DNA of 64,000 nucleotides. It comes from Hormiphora californensis (Eukaryota; Ctenophora; Tentaculata; Cydippida; Pleurobrachiidae). Position numbers and translations under genes: made by a program. The notes beneath the pieces are model-generated. The model had not been told where the DNA came from. It did not search any database and saw only the letters and a list, made by a program, of their open reading frames with translations. The stretch is from NCBI GenBank assembly GCA_020137815.1, contig CM035356.1:6313582-6377581 (forward strand), written 5' to 3'. Below, piece after piece: positions 21,801 through 52,360 of the stretch. The first letter of the stretch is position 1; each line of letters begins with the position of its first letter.

Positions 21801-24268
21801 CATATACAGGGTGTCCCATATACAGGGAGTTATATGTCAATGTGTCATTGGAAACATATGTTACCTGAACTTCCCTGAGGTCGTGTAGAGGGTACACGTC
21901 ATTGTTGGGAGCAGGGGCAGCGGGATCCACTACCAGAGAGACGGGAGAGTTGGGGATATAATCAGAAGATGGGGTACAGGTGGTGGTAGAGTTGGGTTCG
22001 TTACCGGGGCAACGATCAGAACCGCACATGTTCATCCCCAAACACCTGCAGATGGGAGAATTATTGATGAGGAGGGGTTGAAGGGTGATAAGAGGAATTA
22101 GTTAAACTGCGAGGGGAATAAAGTACGATATAATGCCGGGATATAATATGAATTTGGTATCCAAGACACCTCACACTCTTCGCGCGCCGGCAAGGGAGGG
22201 GTAACTTCGTTACCAAGGATATAATGGGAATATTAGCGAAACCACAAGACGTAATATATGAGGGCCGAGGGGGGCTGAACACCGTTTCTCTCATCTCTGT
22301 ACACCTTGTTCAACAGCTTATACAGCTTATACCACCCTGTGTGGCTCACAGCGTCATCATCACACCCTTGGGCACGTCACGCCCCTCTGTGTCGTGCATG
22401 AAATTTCGAGCTCCCCTCACACACAGGGGCCAGGGAGGCCAAATACCACCCTCCTTACCGGTATGTGGCTGATTACTCCCCCACCTTCCTTACCGGTATG
22501 TGGCTGATTACTCCCCCGCCCTCCTTACCGGTATGTGGCTGATAATTCCCCCACCCTCCTTACCGGTATGTGGCTGATAATTCCCCCACCCTCCTTACCG
22601 GTATGTGGCTGATGACTGCCCCACACTCCTTACCGGTATGTGGCTGATAATTCCCCCACCCTCCTTACCGGTATGTGGCTGATAATTCCCCCACCCTCCT
22701 TACCGGTATGTGGCTGATAATTCCCCCACCCTCCTTACCGGTATGTGGCTGATAACTCCCCCACCCTCCTTACCGGTATGTGGCTGATAATTCCCCCACC
22801 CTCCTTACCGGTATGTGGCTGATAATTCCCCCACCCTCCTTACCGGTATGTGGCTGATAATTCCCCCACCCTCCTTACTTGTTGACTCCCTCCACCCTCC
22901 TTACCGGTATGTGGCTGATGACTCCCCTGCCCTCCTTACCGATATGTGGCTGTATCAGTAACACTGGTATTAAGGATAACAAGATGCTGTAGAGGAGAGA
23001 GGTATGTCCTGTTGGTTATATCAACTGACCTCCAAATATCATCCTCTAATACCTCCCACTTGATCTCAGGACTCGGTTTACCTGAATGAAGGGGGCAAAG
23101 TGGTTTTTAGGGTAAAATTGTCCATGTTATTAGGGCACAATTTTCTAGACGAGCTGCATTGAAATTCATTTTTTAAATTCCAGTCTGGTTTCCTAAATCG
23201 TACGTCAACGTGCCCTAACCATATCATTAACACCAAAATGGTTAAATCCAGTCTCAGTATTTAGTAAAGATAGTTCCCTCTTGGTTTCTAGACTAGTTAG
23301 TAGCTCCCTTCCACTGAGAGAGACTAAAAGCCGAGAGTCTCAGATAATGGAAGGAGCGGGTACAAGTTGCTAGATCCCGAACCCTCTTGTTTTGTTCTAA
23401 CCCTCCCTTACAGGACGTGGGAAACAGGGTCGAGCAAGGTAAGAACCCTCACAAAATGCAGTGTGTGCTACAAAATTTATACAGCTAACAGTTACCTGTT
23501 ATTCCACAAGGCAGAACAGCAGTGTGACTAGGAGGGAGGGTAGTGGGAGGTATCTTGTACAACTCCAACCCATCCCTACACAGCCAAGATGGCACAGCGT
23601 GGATTACATCTACACCACTCACATAGATACCCCCATCTTCCGTCTCTACAGGGGAGAAATGACGTCATATTTGTATGATTTGTTTGACTAGCTCGACCCC
23701 CTTTTCGGGATGAGTGTTAGAACATAATCCTCCTCGCGAAAAAGGGGGTCGAACTAGGAAAACAAATCATAAAATTATTTAGTAAATTAGAACATAATGA
23801 TTTGTTGAGTAACTGCGGGGAAGCAGAGTCACCCCACGAAGGGGACCACCCAACTACCATATTGAGTAACTTACTCAACAATGTATGATAAAATAAAAGA
23901 ATTCGCAATTTGAAAATGACGCTGTTTAAATATTTAAATGGTTCTCTGTGGAAAAAAAGGAGTTAAATACCATTAAATATGAGAGTTTTATTGATGGCTT
24001 CCACAACACTCTGTCCATCCTTGAGGTACCAATTAGATTTCACCTCCAACTGGTCCCCTGGAGCAAAGTAGAAAGGGTACACAGCATACTGGTCCCTGAT
24101 TGGCTGATAACCAGTCACGTGACCTAAATAACGAGTTCTGATTGGTTGTTTACTTGGCTCTAACTGGTCCCCTGGAGCAAAGTAGAAAGGGTACACAGCA
24201 GCTGCACAAGACAGGAAGAGGAGAAGAAGTGTTGTTATAACCCTGGTCAACTGTACACAACATGACAT
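14849..24268 (-). CDS. Ig/FN3 single-pass cell-surface receptor (17 exons, 827 aa)
   Basis: Exons (high to low): 24268-23971, 23645-23496, 23081-22940, 22045-21865, 21299-21164, 20904-20737, 20409-20274, 20118-20037, 19854-19758, 19626-19355, 19128-19046, 18616-18491, 18029-17894, 17605-17541, 17390-17347, 16659-16477, 15033-14849. Every junction is GT-AG and in phase; the total of 2484 nt is divisible by three. Order: signal peptide (TTLLLLFLSCAAA), Ig-like segments (PSPEIKW...NTSVTDTATYRC; GDIGRYFCVAKDELGS), FN3-like segments (TLTSVTITWD; LVVEWDSLDRDHWGGHNL), one membrane helix (TSGTVLFLIILSLIV), and a basic then acidic tail of about 60 residues (KSRRKTERRSGEQ). This is the layout of L1/DSCAM-type adhesion receptors; the exact family is not assigned. 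The last exon may splice on at G|GTGAGG near 14890 instead of ending at 14849. Exon 1 contains an in-frame 114-bp insertion. Confidence 0.83.
15088..16392 (-). mobile_element. ORF1-only LINE (HAL1-like) with target duplication
   Basis: On the minus strand this element carries one intact 322-codon ORF (16290-15322), a short 3' region and an (ATT)n tail. The flanks share the 11-bp string GGGATAATATA (15077-15087 and 16393-16403), a good target-site duplication. No reverse transcriptase is present. It lies in the intron between the membrane-helix exon (16477) and the tail exon (15033) of the Ig/FN3 gene, in the same orientation. Confidence 0.72.
15322..16290 (-). CDS. LINE ORF1-like protein, 322 aa
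   Basis: Starts MSGSTASACSFKDRLRVYSD. The middle third is a predicted coiled coil (LLDGQEELIASQRALVEAQG and following). The C-terminal part resembles non-LTR ORF1 proteins: NRPVKLRLSGRNFRDRILSS, then a basic ISPDRSPEEREERRKL segment. This part normally binds RNA as an RRM-like or C-terminal domain. The ORF has no stop or shift, so the copy is young or still used. It needs a partner reverse transcriptase in trans. ORF1-only LINEs are known in mammals as HAL1; the parallel is by structure only. Confidence 0.68.
   Translation of the reverse strand: MSGSTASACSFKDRLRVYSDERVQRSVYGEVQGELFDLVRDLFSHAGIKDSFPKSLTAGRSVWDSLKCPTKSKIKGIKKPELEDFTEKVCRFLMERCYPLLDRLSNEVEDSERRLLDGQEELIASQRALVEAQGQLVKLQCELLDKRDKEITAVQSTAEEEIRTFSSVLKKRCDTALAPKRISTAISSATEDRMSNLIVHGLDDCKSENNTDLELDVRRLFDKMGECTTNVWGIERLGRYKEGTNRPVKLRLSGRNFRDRILSSKSSLKNSQDYKDIYISPDRSPEEREERRKLVAELRARKEREPGKTFGMRGGKVVEVVI
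16678..17154. mobile_element. TTAA-flanked foldback MITE, 477 bp
   Basis: Both ends read TTAAAGTGAGAGTGGACC (inverted on the right as GGTCCACTCTCACTTTAA), with arms of about 220 bp that pair with scattered mismatches. TTAA flanks suggest a piggyBac-type target. The end sequence AGTGAGAG matches the element at 42580-43467. It lies in the intron before the exon at 16659 of the Ig/FN3 gene. Confidence 0.8.
17697..17893. repeat. Compound microsatellite AGTCTC / TGTCTC / (CT)n abutting a splice donor
   Basis: In plus orientation: about nine AGTCTC units, then TGTCTC units, then (CT)n, ending at the donor of the Ig/FN3 exon 17894-18029. Read on the gene strand, GTGAAG is followed at once by (GA)n. 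Confidence 0.95.
18399..18478. mobile_element. CTGTCTGGCG-family MITE
   Basis: Starts CTGTCTGGCGCCGACGACCC and ends GGGCGCCGCCATACAGA, 80 bp, in an intron of the Ig/FN3 gene just after the donor at 18490. Confidence 0.65.
18648..18812. repeat. (GA)n microsatellite
   Basis: On the gene strand this is a CT tract upstream of the acceptor of the Ig/FN3 exon at 18616. Confidence 0.96.
21041..21163. repeat. Donor-derived short repeat array
   Basis: The array directly follows the 3' end of the Ig/FN3 exon 21164-21299. On the gene strand the exon end and donor GATG|GTACGTGGTGATG recur twice more (near 21125 and 21065), mixed with GTTACCATGGTAAC palindromes. Confidence 0.8.
21560..21706 (-). mobile_element. 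hAT-like MITE remnant flanked by a 31-bp direct duplication
   Basis: The flanks 21560-21590 and 21676-21706 are identical (GAAACGAGGGCCACTCTAAC and following). Between them are 85 bp of the element also seen at 33524-33632, in reverse orientation, with only one terminal repeat left (GGTCGGTTCCT at 21665-21675). It lies in an intron of the Ig/FN3 gene. Confidence 0.85.
22446..22939. repeat. 35-bp minisatellite seeded from an exon end and splice donor (about 14 copies)
   Basis: The unit on the plus strand is CTCCTTACCGGTATGTGGCT plus GATAATTCCCCCACC. On the gene (minus) strand the first unit is the 3' end of the Ig/FN3 exon 22940-23081 with its donor (CAGCCACATATCG|GTAAGG). Each later unit repeats CAGCCACATACCG|GTAAGG. 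Confidence 0.92.
24044..24200 (-). mobile_element. hAT-like MITE remnant inside a coding exon, 43-bp flanking duplication
   Basis: Flanks 24044-24086 and 24158-24200 match with one mismatch. The 71 bp between them is the hAT-like MITE core (CCAATCAG, CACGTGAC, CCAATCAG on the minus strand). The net addition is 114 bp, or 38 codons, in frame, in exon 1 of the Ig/FN3 gene right after the signal peptide. Confidence 0.88.
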
Positions 24269-24412
24269 GAATTAACCTGAAAATGGGCATATGATAGAAT
24301 AAAAGAATTTGCAACATGAGATGATGATGAATCAACCTGAAAGGGCATGCTATCTCACAACTATAGAACAAGACCCTGAATACTGCAACACAAGCTGTAT
24401 CTGAGCCCACTG

Positions 24413-24527
24413 CCTGTCGAATCGGGGTCTTGCGCCGCCAGACAGGGCACAAGTATAACAACATGGGCTGTATGGCGGCGCCATACCCCATTTGACAGTG
24501 TGCCCAGATGGGATCGCGGCGCCAGAC
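24413..24527. mobile_element. Two CTGTCTGGCG-family MITE copies
   Basis: Two partial palindromic copies lie side by side (about 24413-24446 and 24468-24527), 150-260 bp upstream of the Ig/FN3 start codon. Confidence 0.6.
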
Positions 24528-25500
24528 ACAACATGGAAGGGGTGTCAGGTAACAAGTGTAGGTTTTGTAGGGTCACAGACTATTGAAAATATATATTACT
24601 TTCACATTAAATATATGACAATTGACAATATAAAAGCCCCTAACCATGCAATGAGACAGTAGAAAGTTAACGACAACCAGTTATACAGTATACATTACGC
24701 ATTTGATTCAAATATTTGAATAATAGTTATAAACTCTAAAGAGTCTACTGCACGCAACATTAAAGTTAGATGAAAATGAAAACATCATGCGTGAGTATTA
24801 ATGCAGTGTTCTTGTACTAGATAAGGGCTTGACAAAAAAGAGAGGGGGTGACTCACTGGCTCGAGCTCAGTCACCCGGTGACTTGACAAAAAAGAGAGAG
24901 GGGGTGACTGAGATCGAGACAGTGGGCCCCAGATAGTGAACTGTGTGCGTGTGTGAGAGAGATTACATCAGGAGAGACCATGTAAAATAGAGTTAAGTTG
25001 TTATTTGTGTAAAAAACATTAGGGGATTGGAAATGGATATAAAAATAGAAACATTAGCTCAATATGCTCGCTCGCTCCTGACACGCCTGAGAGAAGGAAA
25101 ATGTAACTCGAGTTCGAGAGAGAAAAAGAAGAAAAATCAGTCAAAACAGAGTGACGATCGGCCGGCGCGGTAGAAATATCTTGCCTTGTACGGAGAGACG
25201 TGAAAATGGTTTAAAGTCTAACCCTGCTATATGCCTTTTGGCAAAGGAGTAAGGCCTTCGGGTGAATTCCTTCGGCATTCTCCCGGGCAGGGGAAATGAG
25301 TTTCAAAATTACTTGACTCGTAATCTATAAGTTGATGTGTTGAATTTAAAAGGAAATCGAGAATTGATAACTTATTCATTTGACATATTGATTGGACATG
25401 TCGTATCCTGTCGCATCCTGTCTGAGCATTGGCCTGACCGCAAATAATAATGAATACAATTATATTGGCTGAAAAAAGTAGACTAGTATGCTAGAGGGAA
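24528..25500. other. Intergenic, no gene seen
   Basis: AT-rich upstream flank of the Ig/FN3 gene. It includes a short direct duplication of a GACAAAAAAGAGAG...GGGGTGACT string at about 24828-24912. No coding or RNA gene is recognised. Confidence 0.6.
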
Positions 25501-25544
25501 CTTAAGAAGTTAGGAAACAAGAGAAACGTGTGTATAAAAATGAC

Positions 25545-25726
<182 letters not shown>

Positions 25727-26727
25727 GCAGTCTCCGATAAGCATGGGCTCTCCTTGGCCACGGGTATAACGAATTAAGATAAAGGTACACCCCTTTTTCA
25801 GGGAGGCAGATGTTATTATGTCATACCCACATACAAGCTTGAAGTTCTAATTCTAGACAAGACAAAATTCCGAGAAACCCACGCCCAAACCGCATCCTGG
25901 CATGGACTATCTAATCTATGCCCGTCAATCCTCTCTGTCTTTCTGTCTTTCTGTCTTTCTGTCTTTCTGTCTCTGTCTCTGTCTCTGACCTCTGTCTCTG
26001 TCTCTGTCTCTCTGTCTCTCTCCCTTCCACCCTATTTCATACAACAAGGACAGCTGTGTTTAACGGCTGAAACTACCAGTAAATAGGTACCAGGTGTGGG
26101 GGGGGGGGCAATGACCTCATGGTGTTCAGGTGTTGGATTACATCACACCCTTAATTTAACACTAAAACGGTGGTCATGGGTCCATATCAAAAGCTGAGTG
26201 CAGCGGACCCCATCTGAGCGCACTGTAGGGGTCTGGCGCCGCCAGATAGATCACAAGACACAGTATGATCCACGTCAGTTAATAGCTATAATATACCATG
26301 TTTACTTCTTGTCGAGAAATAAAACAAGAAGTAAACCGTTGTTATGTCTACATGTCCAGCTTTAAAAGGAGAGCTATATTATTACCCTCTCTGCCTCTAG
26401 GACACCCCAGGGGGTCTCTTTCTCTAGGTCTCTCTCTCCGGTTTATATCCAGAATGAGAATTGAATTAAATCCGGAAACGTCACCAGACTAGATCAGCTA
26501 GTTTACCAAACTCACAGGTACAGTTGAAAGTATAACATGTTCTGTTTCACTAGTATCAAGTACTCAAAGGTCGACAATGCTGAGGTGCAAAGTACACTGC
26601 TGACTTGTTGTCCTGGAGAGAGGAGGGTGTTAGGTTTCCGTCTGATCTAGTGTGATACTGATATAGTGAATTAAAGAGAGATGTTGGTAAAAAGTGTGAT
26701 ACGATATAATGAAGGGAGAGAGAGATC

Positions 26728-27744
26728 ACTGCGCTGGCAAGCGCAAAGGTGACCCCATCCATCCCCCGAAAAAAATTTCCCCCAAAAACGGCCCGCTTGC
26801 TCACAGCGTATATATAGTTATTTCATACTTTTAGCCCATTTTGGCACTTTTTGACATGCCATAACTCCCGAACCGGAAGAGATAGGAAGCTGAAATTTTG
26901 TACTTAGAAGCTTCTTGTAGACCTCTATCGATGGTAAAAATTTCAAGTGGCTAGCTCTTTTTGTTCAAAAGTTATAACACCACCCCCAAAACAGAAAATT
27001 CAGTGTGGGGATAACTAGGTTGATACATATATATATATATAGATGTATAGACGCTTTATTACCTTCCGTTTGGTCCCAGTTTGAGACGAACCAGACATCG
27101 TACGACCTTAAACCAAGCGGCATTCGACAGATAATTGTCTCGTGCATGTACCCATCTGAGTGGCGACTCTCCATCTTACCTATGACGCGCGCAATGACGT
27201 CACGAGTGACGTCATTGCGCGAGACCGACTTACTTTTTTCAAACGCCTCTAGCACCCTGAAGACGTGTTCCGATATCTGATTTGACGAAAAATCGTTACC
27301 GGCAAATTGTCTGAACTTTCAGATACTATATAGCGAATTTTCGTAGCTTATCATCTTGAGCCCTTAAATCGCGTCGGAAGTCATAAATTTGACGAAAAAT
27401 TCAGCAAATTGAACGTTTTTCAAGCAAAAACTCCCTTTCTTGACCACTGTGGTCAATGAAACTTTACAAGCTCCTTTTGGGTATTGATTAAAAATATATC
27501 GTGATGCAATTACGTCGTTACGACGTCACTAATTACGTCAAATGACGTCATTATGACGTCTAAAATACGATTTTCACAGAAATTCGTCTTGTTTCTCATA
27601 TAACGCATCATTTCGACAATATTAAATCATGAAATAATGTCATGCTGCGATTAGAAACCAAAAAGGGACCTAAATTAAGCCAAAAACTAATTGAAATTAG
27701 TTGGCGGGAAAGGTGACCCACTTACACCTTTGCCTGCTGCCGGG
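26728..27744. mobile_element. Probable non-autonomous DNA element
   Basis: The right end GGTGACCCACTTACACCTTTGC (as read in plus to about 27738) is partly inverted relative to GCAAGCGCAAAGGTGACC at 26733. A fuller copy of the same end lies inverted at 28675-28738 (GGTGTAAGTGGGTCACCTTT). The interior has no ORF with domain signs and several TGACGTCA motifs. The boundaries are approximate. Confidence 0.4.
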
Positions 27745-27767
27745 ATCAGGGATATAAGAGGTGAATA

Positions 27768-27970
27768 TATGAGGCATAAACTCTGGCCACTGGCACGTTA
27801 TTTCAGATACCTTTCTCCCAGCGCGCCGCTGGGAGAAGGTAGCTGTAGTTTATCCGCCAGTGGCGGATAAACTGGTTTAAATCACGACGACGATCCCGAG
27901 GCGGAGCCGAGGGAGAGGCGGAGGGGTTTAAACCAATAACGTGCCATTGGTCAGAGTTTATGGGTTATAT
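27768..27970. mobile_element. Foldback MITE, about 200 bp
   Basis: The left end CATAAACTCTGGCCACTGGC pairs with the right end GCCATTGGTCAGAGTTTATG. Inside are further palindromes, such as TATCCGCCAGTGGCGGATA. Confidence 0.65.
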
Positions 27971-28454
27971 ACCCTGCTTTAGTTGTTTGCTTCAAGTATT
28001 ACACACTAACAAGAGAGAAAACACTAATCAAAACACACAAAGAGAACTGAGAAACAGTCAAAAACATCTCTCAATTGAGTGTATATTATTTGGTAACAGT
28101 TACTAAGGAGAGAGAGAAAGAAATAACAAGATATGGGGCATGCCAGACATAACACAGAGGAATTGAGATAGTGAAACAAAAGGGGAGATAAAGAGAGAGA
28201 AATTGACGGAATGTGTTGTTTCTTTCTCTCCAATGCAGTGTGTAACTCTTGCAAACAGTGTTCCCTCTGTATTTCAGTAAGAACTGATCATTTACACACA
28301 CTTTGAATGTAACATAGGAGTTAATAATAAACAGCCAGCCAGTGGGAAATAATCTGCCGCTGGACTGGCTGTATATTGAGAGCGCGCCAGTGGGACTTCT
28401 CGCCACTGGCGCATTATTTAAGTTAGCAGGGTATATAATGGAATAAGACGTAGT

Positions 28455-28478
28455 GAAAGAGAGTGAGAGAGAGTGAGA

Positions 28479-28569
<91 letters not shown>
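28455..28569. repeat. (GA)n microsatellite
   Basis: A GA run preceded by three GAGAGAGT units. Confidence 0.96.
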
Positions 28570-28572
<3 letters not shown>

Positions 28573-28754
28573 CAGGGAGGAGAGAGAGGGATAGAACGAA
28601 CAGGAATAAGTTACCCTCGAAAAATGAGAGATTGAGATACCGAGGGATAGAATGAAAGTTCGTGGTGATACCTGGCAGTAGCAAAAGGTGTAAGTGGGTC
28701 ACCTTTCCCGCCAACTAATTTCAATTAGTTTTTGGCTTATAGGAGGATAACTGT

Positions 28755-28992
28755 TTGTTGGTTCTATGTCTTCCTGTGTTGTCCCCTTTTCCAGCTCCTG
28801 GACCTCTTGGTAGCTTCAGACTACTCTTCTGCCGCAGCCTAGCATCTCTTCCATCCTTACCCCATCTACCTGACTCACAGGGCTGCACATCTCATATCTC
28901 ATTTTCCCCCTCTCGTATCTTAGCTTTACTTGTCCTCATTTCTTTCCTTTCTATTCCTTCTCCCTTTTTTTTCATCTCGCAGGTTCCCCCCA

Positions 28993-29034
<42 letters not shown>

Positions 29035-29191
29035 CCCGCGAGATCCCTGCTCTTTTATCTTTTCAGACCTCTCCCCTATTTTCTCTAATTGGGTGTGATC
29101 CTCTTTTTCCCACCATGTTCCTCTCCCTCACCCTCTCTCCCAGTTCTCTCTCTCCCTTACTCTGTCTCTCCCTCGCCCCCTTTCCCTCTCT

Positions 29192-29268
<77 letters not shown>

Positions 29269-29372
29269 TTCTCTCTTTCTCTCTTTCTCTCCATCACTCA
29301 CTCCGACTCTCTGCTTATCTTTTTTCACCAACCACCTCACTTCATCTGACGGATTGGTATCACACGGGGTAG
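28755..29372. repeat. Pyrimidine-rich low-complexity tract
   Basis: CT-rich sequence with (CT)n at about 29002-29031 and 29195-29290. The long ORF across it is compositional, with Ser/Leu/Pro runs only, so I do not call a gene. Confidence 0.8.
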
Positions 29373-30700
29373 TTGGAGGTATAACTGCCTAGTGGCTAGA
29401 CGCCTATTTCCTTTTCATTATCCTCGGGATCGGTAACACGATTACCGATCATTTCACGTCCATTGGGTTATCTCACCCCTCCATCATCTCAGCCACGCAT
29501 AGAGGTGATGTAATCACCTAGTTATCTGGTGGTTGGGATTCCTCAGCCATTTTACAGTTCAAGACAATCAACATTCTCTCGCTATATTCATTCTGTCATA
29601 ATATATCGACAGTGATTATAGGAGCAAGCCGGGGCAAGCACCATCGTCTCATTCATCCTTTCCAGCCATTACATCTCAACAGCCATTTTTTCCACCGGCA
29701 GGGTTTCACGAGTATATTGGGTTATGGCCTATCGATTGGTTCGATATGATATAAACCTTCACCGACTAGATCACGTCATCTCGTTTTTCTCACCCCCTCT
29801 AGTTCACTATCTCAGTCACCCATAGACAGGGACAGAGGTGTTGGTTTCACCTAGTCTTGGACTAGCTCTACTGACAGTACAAGACAATCTACAAACCGAG
29901 AACGAGTGCTTGAGGAGGAGTGAGAACTGACCCCGTCGACGACAGACACTATGACCGATTTTCAGTCCTCCGGGGCGTGCTCTTATTACCCTTTCGTATT
30001 GCATGTTTGTTAGACAGTACTTTTTTTGCATGTTAATGTTAGGTCTTGACTGTGCGAAGGACAGATCAGGAAAGGGTTTAATTATTTGATTTAATCGCTA
30101 CACGTGCTTCCTACACACGTATCCGTGTCGGTCAACTCAGACTGTCTGGTCTGATGTGATCGTGATCACTGGTCGGCATCCCGTCCTACTCCCCAGGATG
30201 TAGGGATCTAGAACCAGCCAAAATCCCTTCCATAGTTCTGCCCCTCTTCCCAATCTCACACTGAAATCTTACACTTTTCAAAATCCCTTTATATCTGAAG
30301 TGTTGACAATATGGTGGTACTGAGCACCTGCGTCTCCTTCGGGTCTTTCATATAGATATTATAATAACACGGTGCCGACAGTAGCTGGCTGCTTAGTGGC
30401 AAGACCGTAGTCCTACCAAACCAAACCAAACCAGGAGGATAACGTGATTGTTATGTGGTGGCTGGGGAATGAAAACGTTCCCTGAGTAGAACCAGCAACC
30501 CCGACATTTACAGACGTATGTCATTCGGGGCTCGAATGACATTTCAGGAAATACTAGTACTACTACTAGTAGTAGTAGTATTTAGTATGCATTTAATTAA
30601 ACTCTCGTATAATAAGTTTTCAAATGGAAAAAGAAAAACGGTATAAAAGTACCGACGTCACATATATATGCATCATGCATGCCCCATAAAATATTAGTTC
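29373..30700. other. Intergenic repeats, possible SINE
   Basis: No protein gene is seen. At about 30300-30450 a segment ends in AGACCGTAGTCCTACCAAAC with an (AAACC)n tail, and at 29380-29420 a related GCCTAGTGGCTAGACGCC string occurs. This looks like short retroelement tails, but the boundaries and family are unclear. A CTACTACTAGTAGTAGTA palindrome is at about 30560-30580. Confidence 0.35.
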
Positions 30701-30767
30701 GTGTCAATAAATATTTGTCTAATCTGCTCCTCTCTCAACTTTAAAATTGTCCCAAAACTCCCATTCT

Positions 30768-52038
<21,271 letters not shown>

Positions 52039-52360
52039 CGTGATAATGAGGTAGCACGAGCTAATTGGGAGATAATGGGGAGCTAATTGGATTATAATTA
52101 GATTGTAATTGGGAGCTAATTGGATTTTGTGAACTCCAATACACGAAAAGAACACACGCACGGTCTATAAAAAATAATGATTTGAAAGACATTTAAAAAT
52201 AATCAGCAATCACTCTTGATAACCCCTCTCTCTCTCCTGACAGAGGAAGTACAATTAAAAACGCACACATGTGATAAATAAAGGTTTAGCTGGGCTGTCT
52301 GATCTAGCCACACAATATAATACTCTTCAACTCAGATATATATCTTGTTCAAGTTGTGAT

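Noticed and set aside
22987-23029. A 43-nt intron splitting the Ig exon at 22940-23081
   Set aside because: Reading straight through keeps the frame and completes an Ig fold (SVDITNRTYLSPLQHLVIL), so it is one exon.
28755-29372. 205-codon plus-strand ORF as a gene
   Set aside because: Pyrimidine-rich low-complexity sequence; the composition explains the open frame, and there is no promoter, splice or domain evidence.
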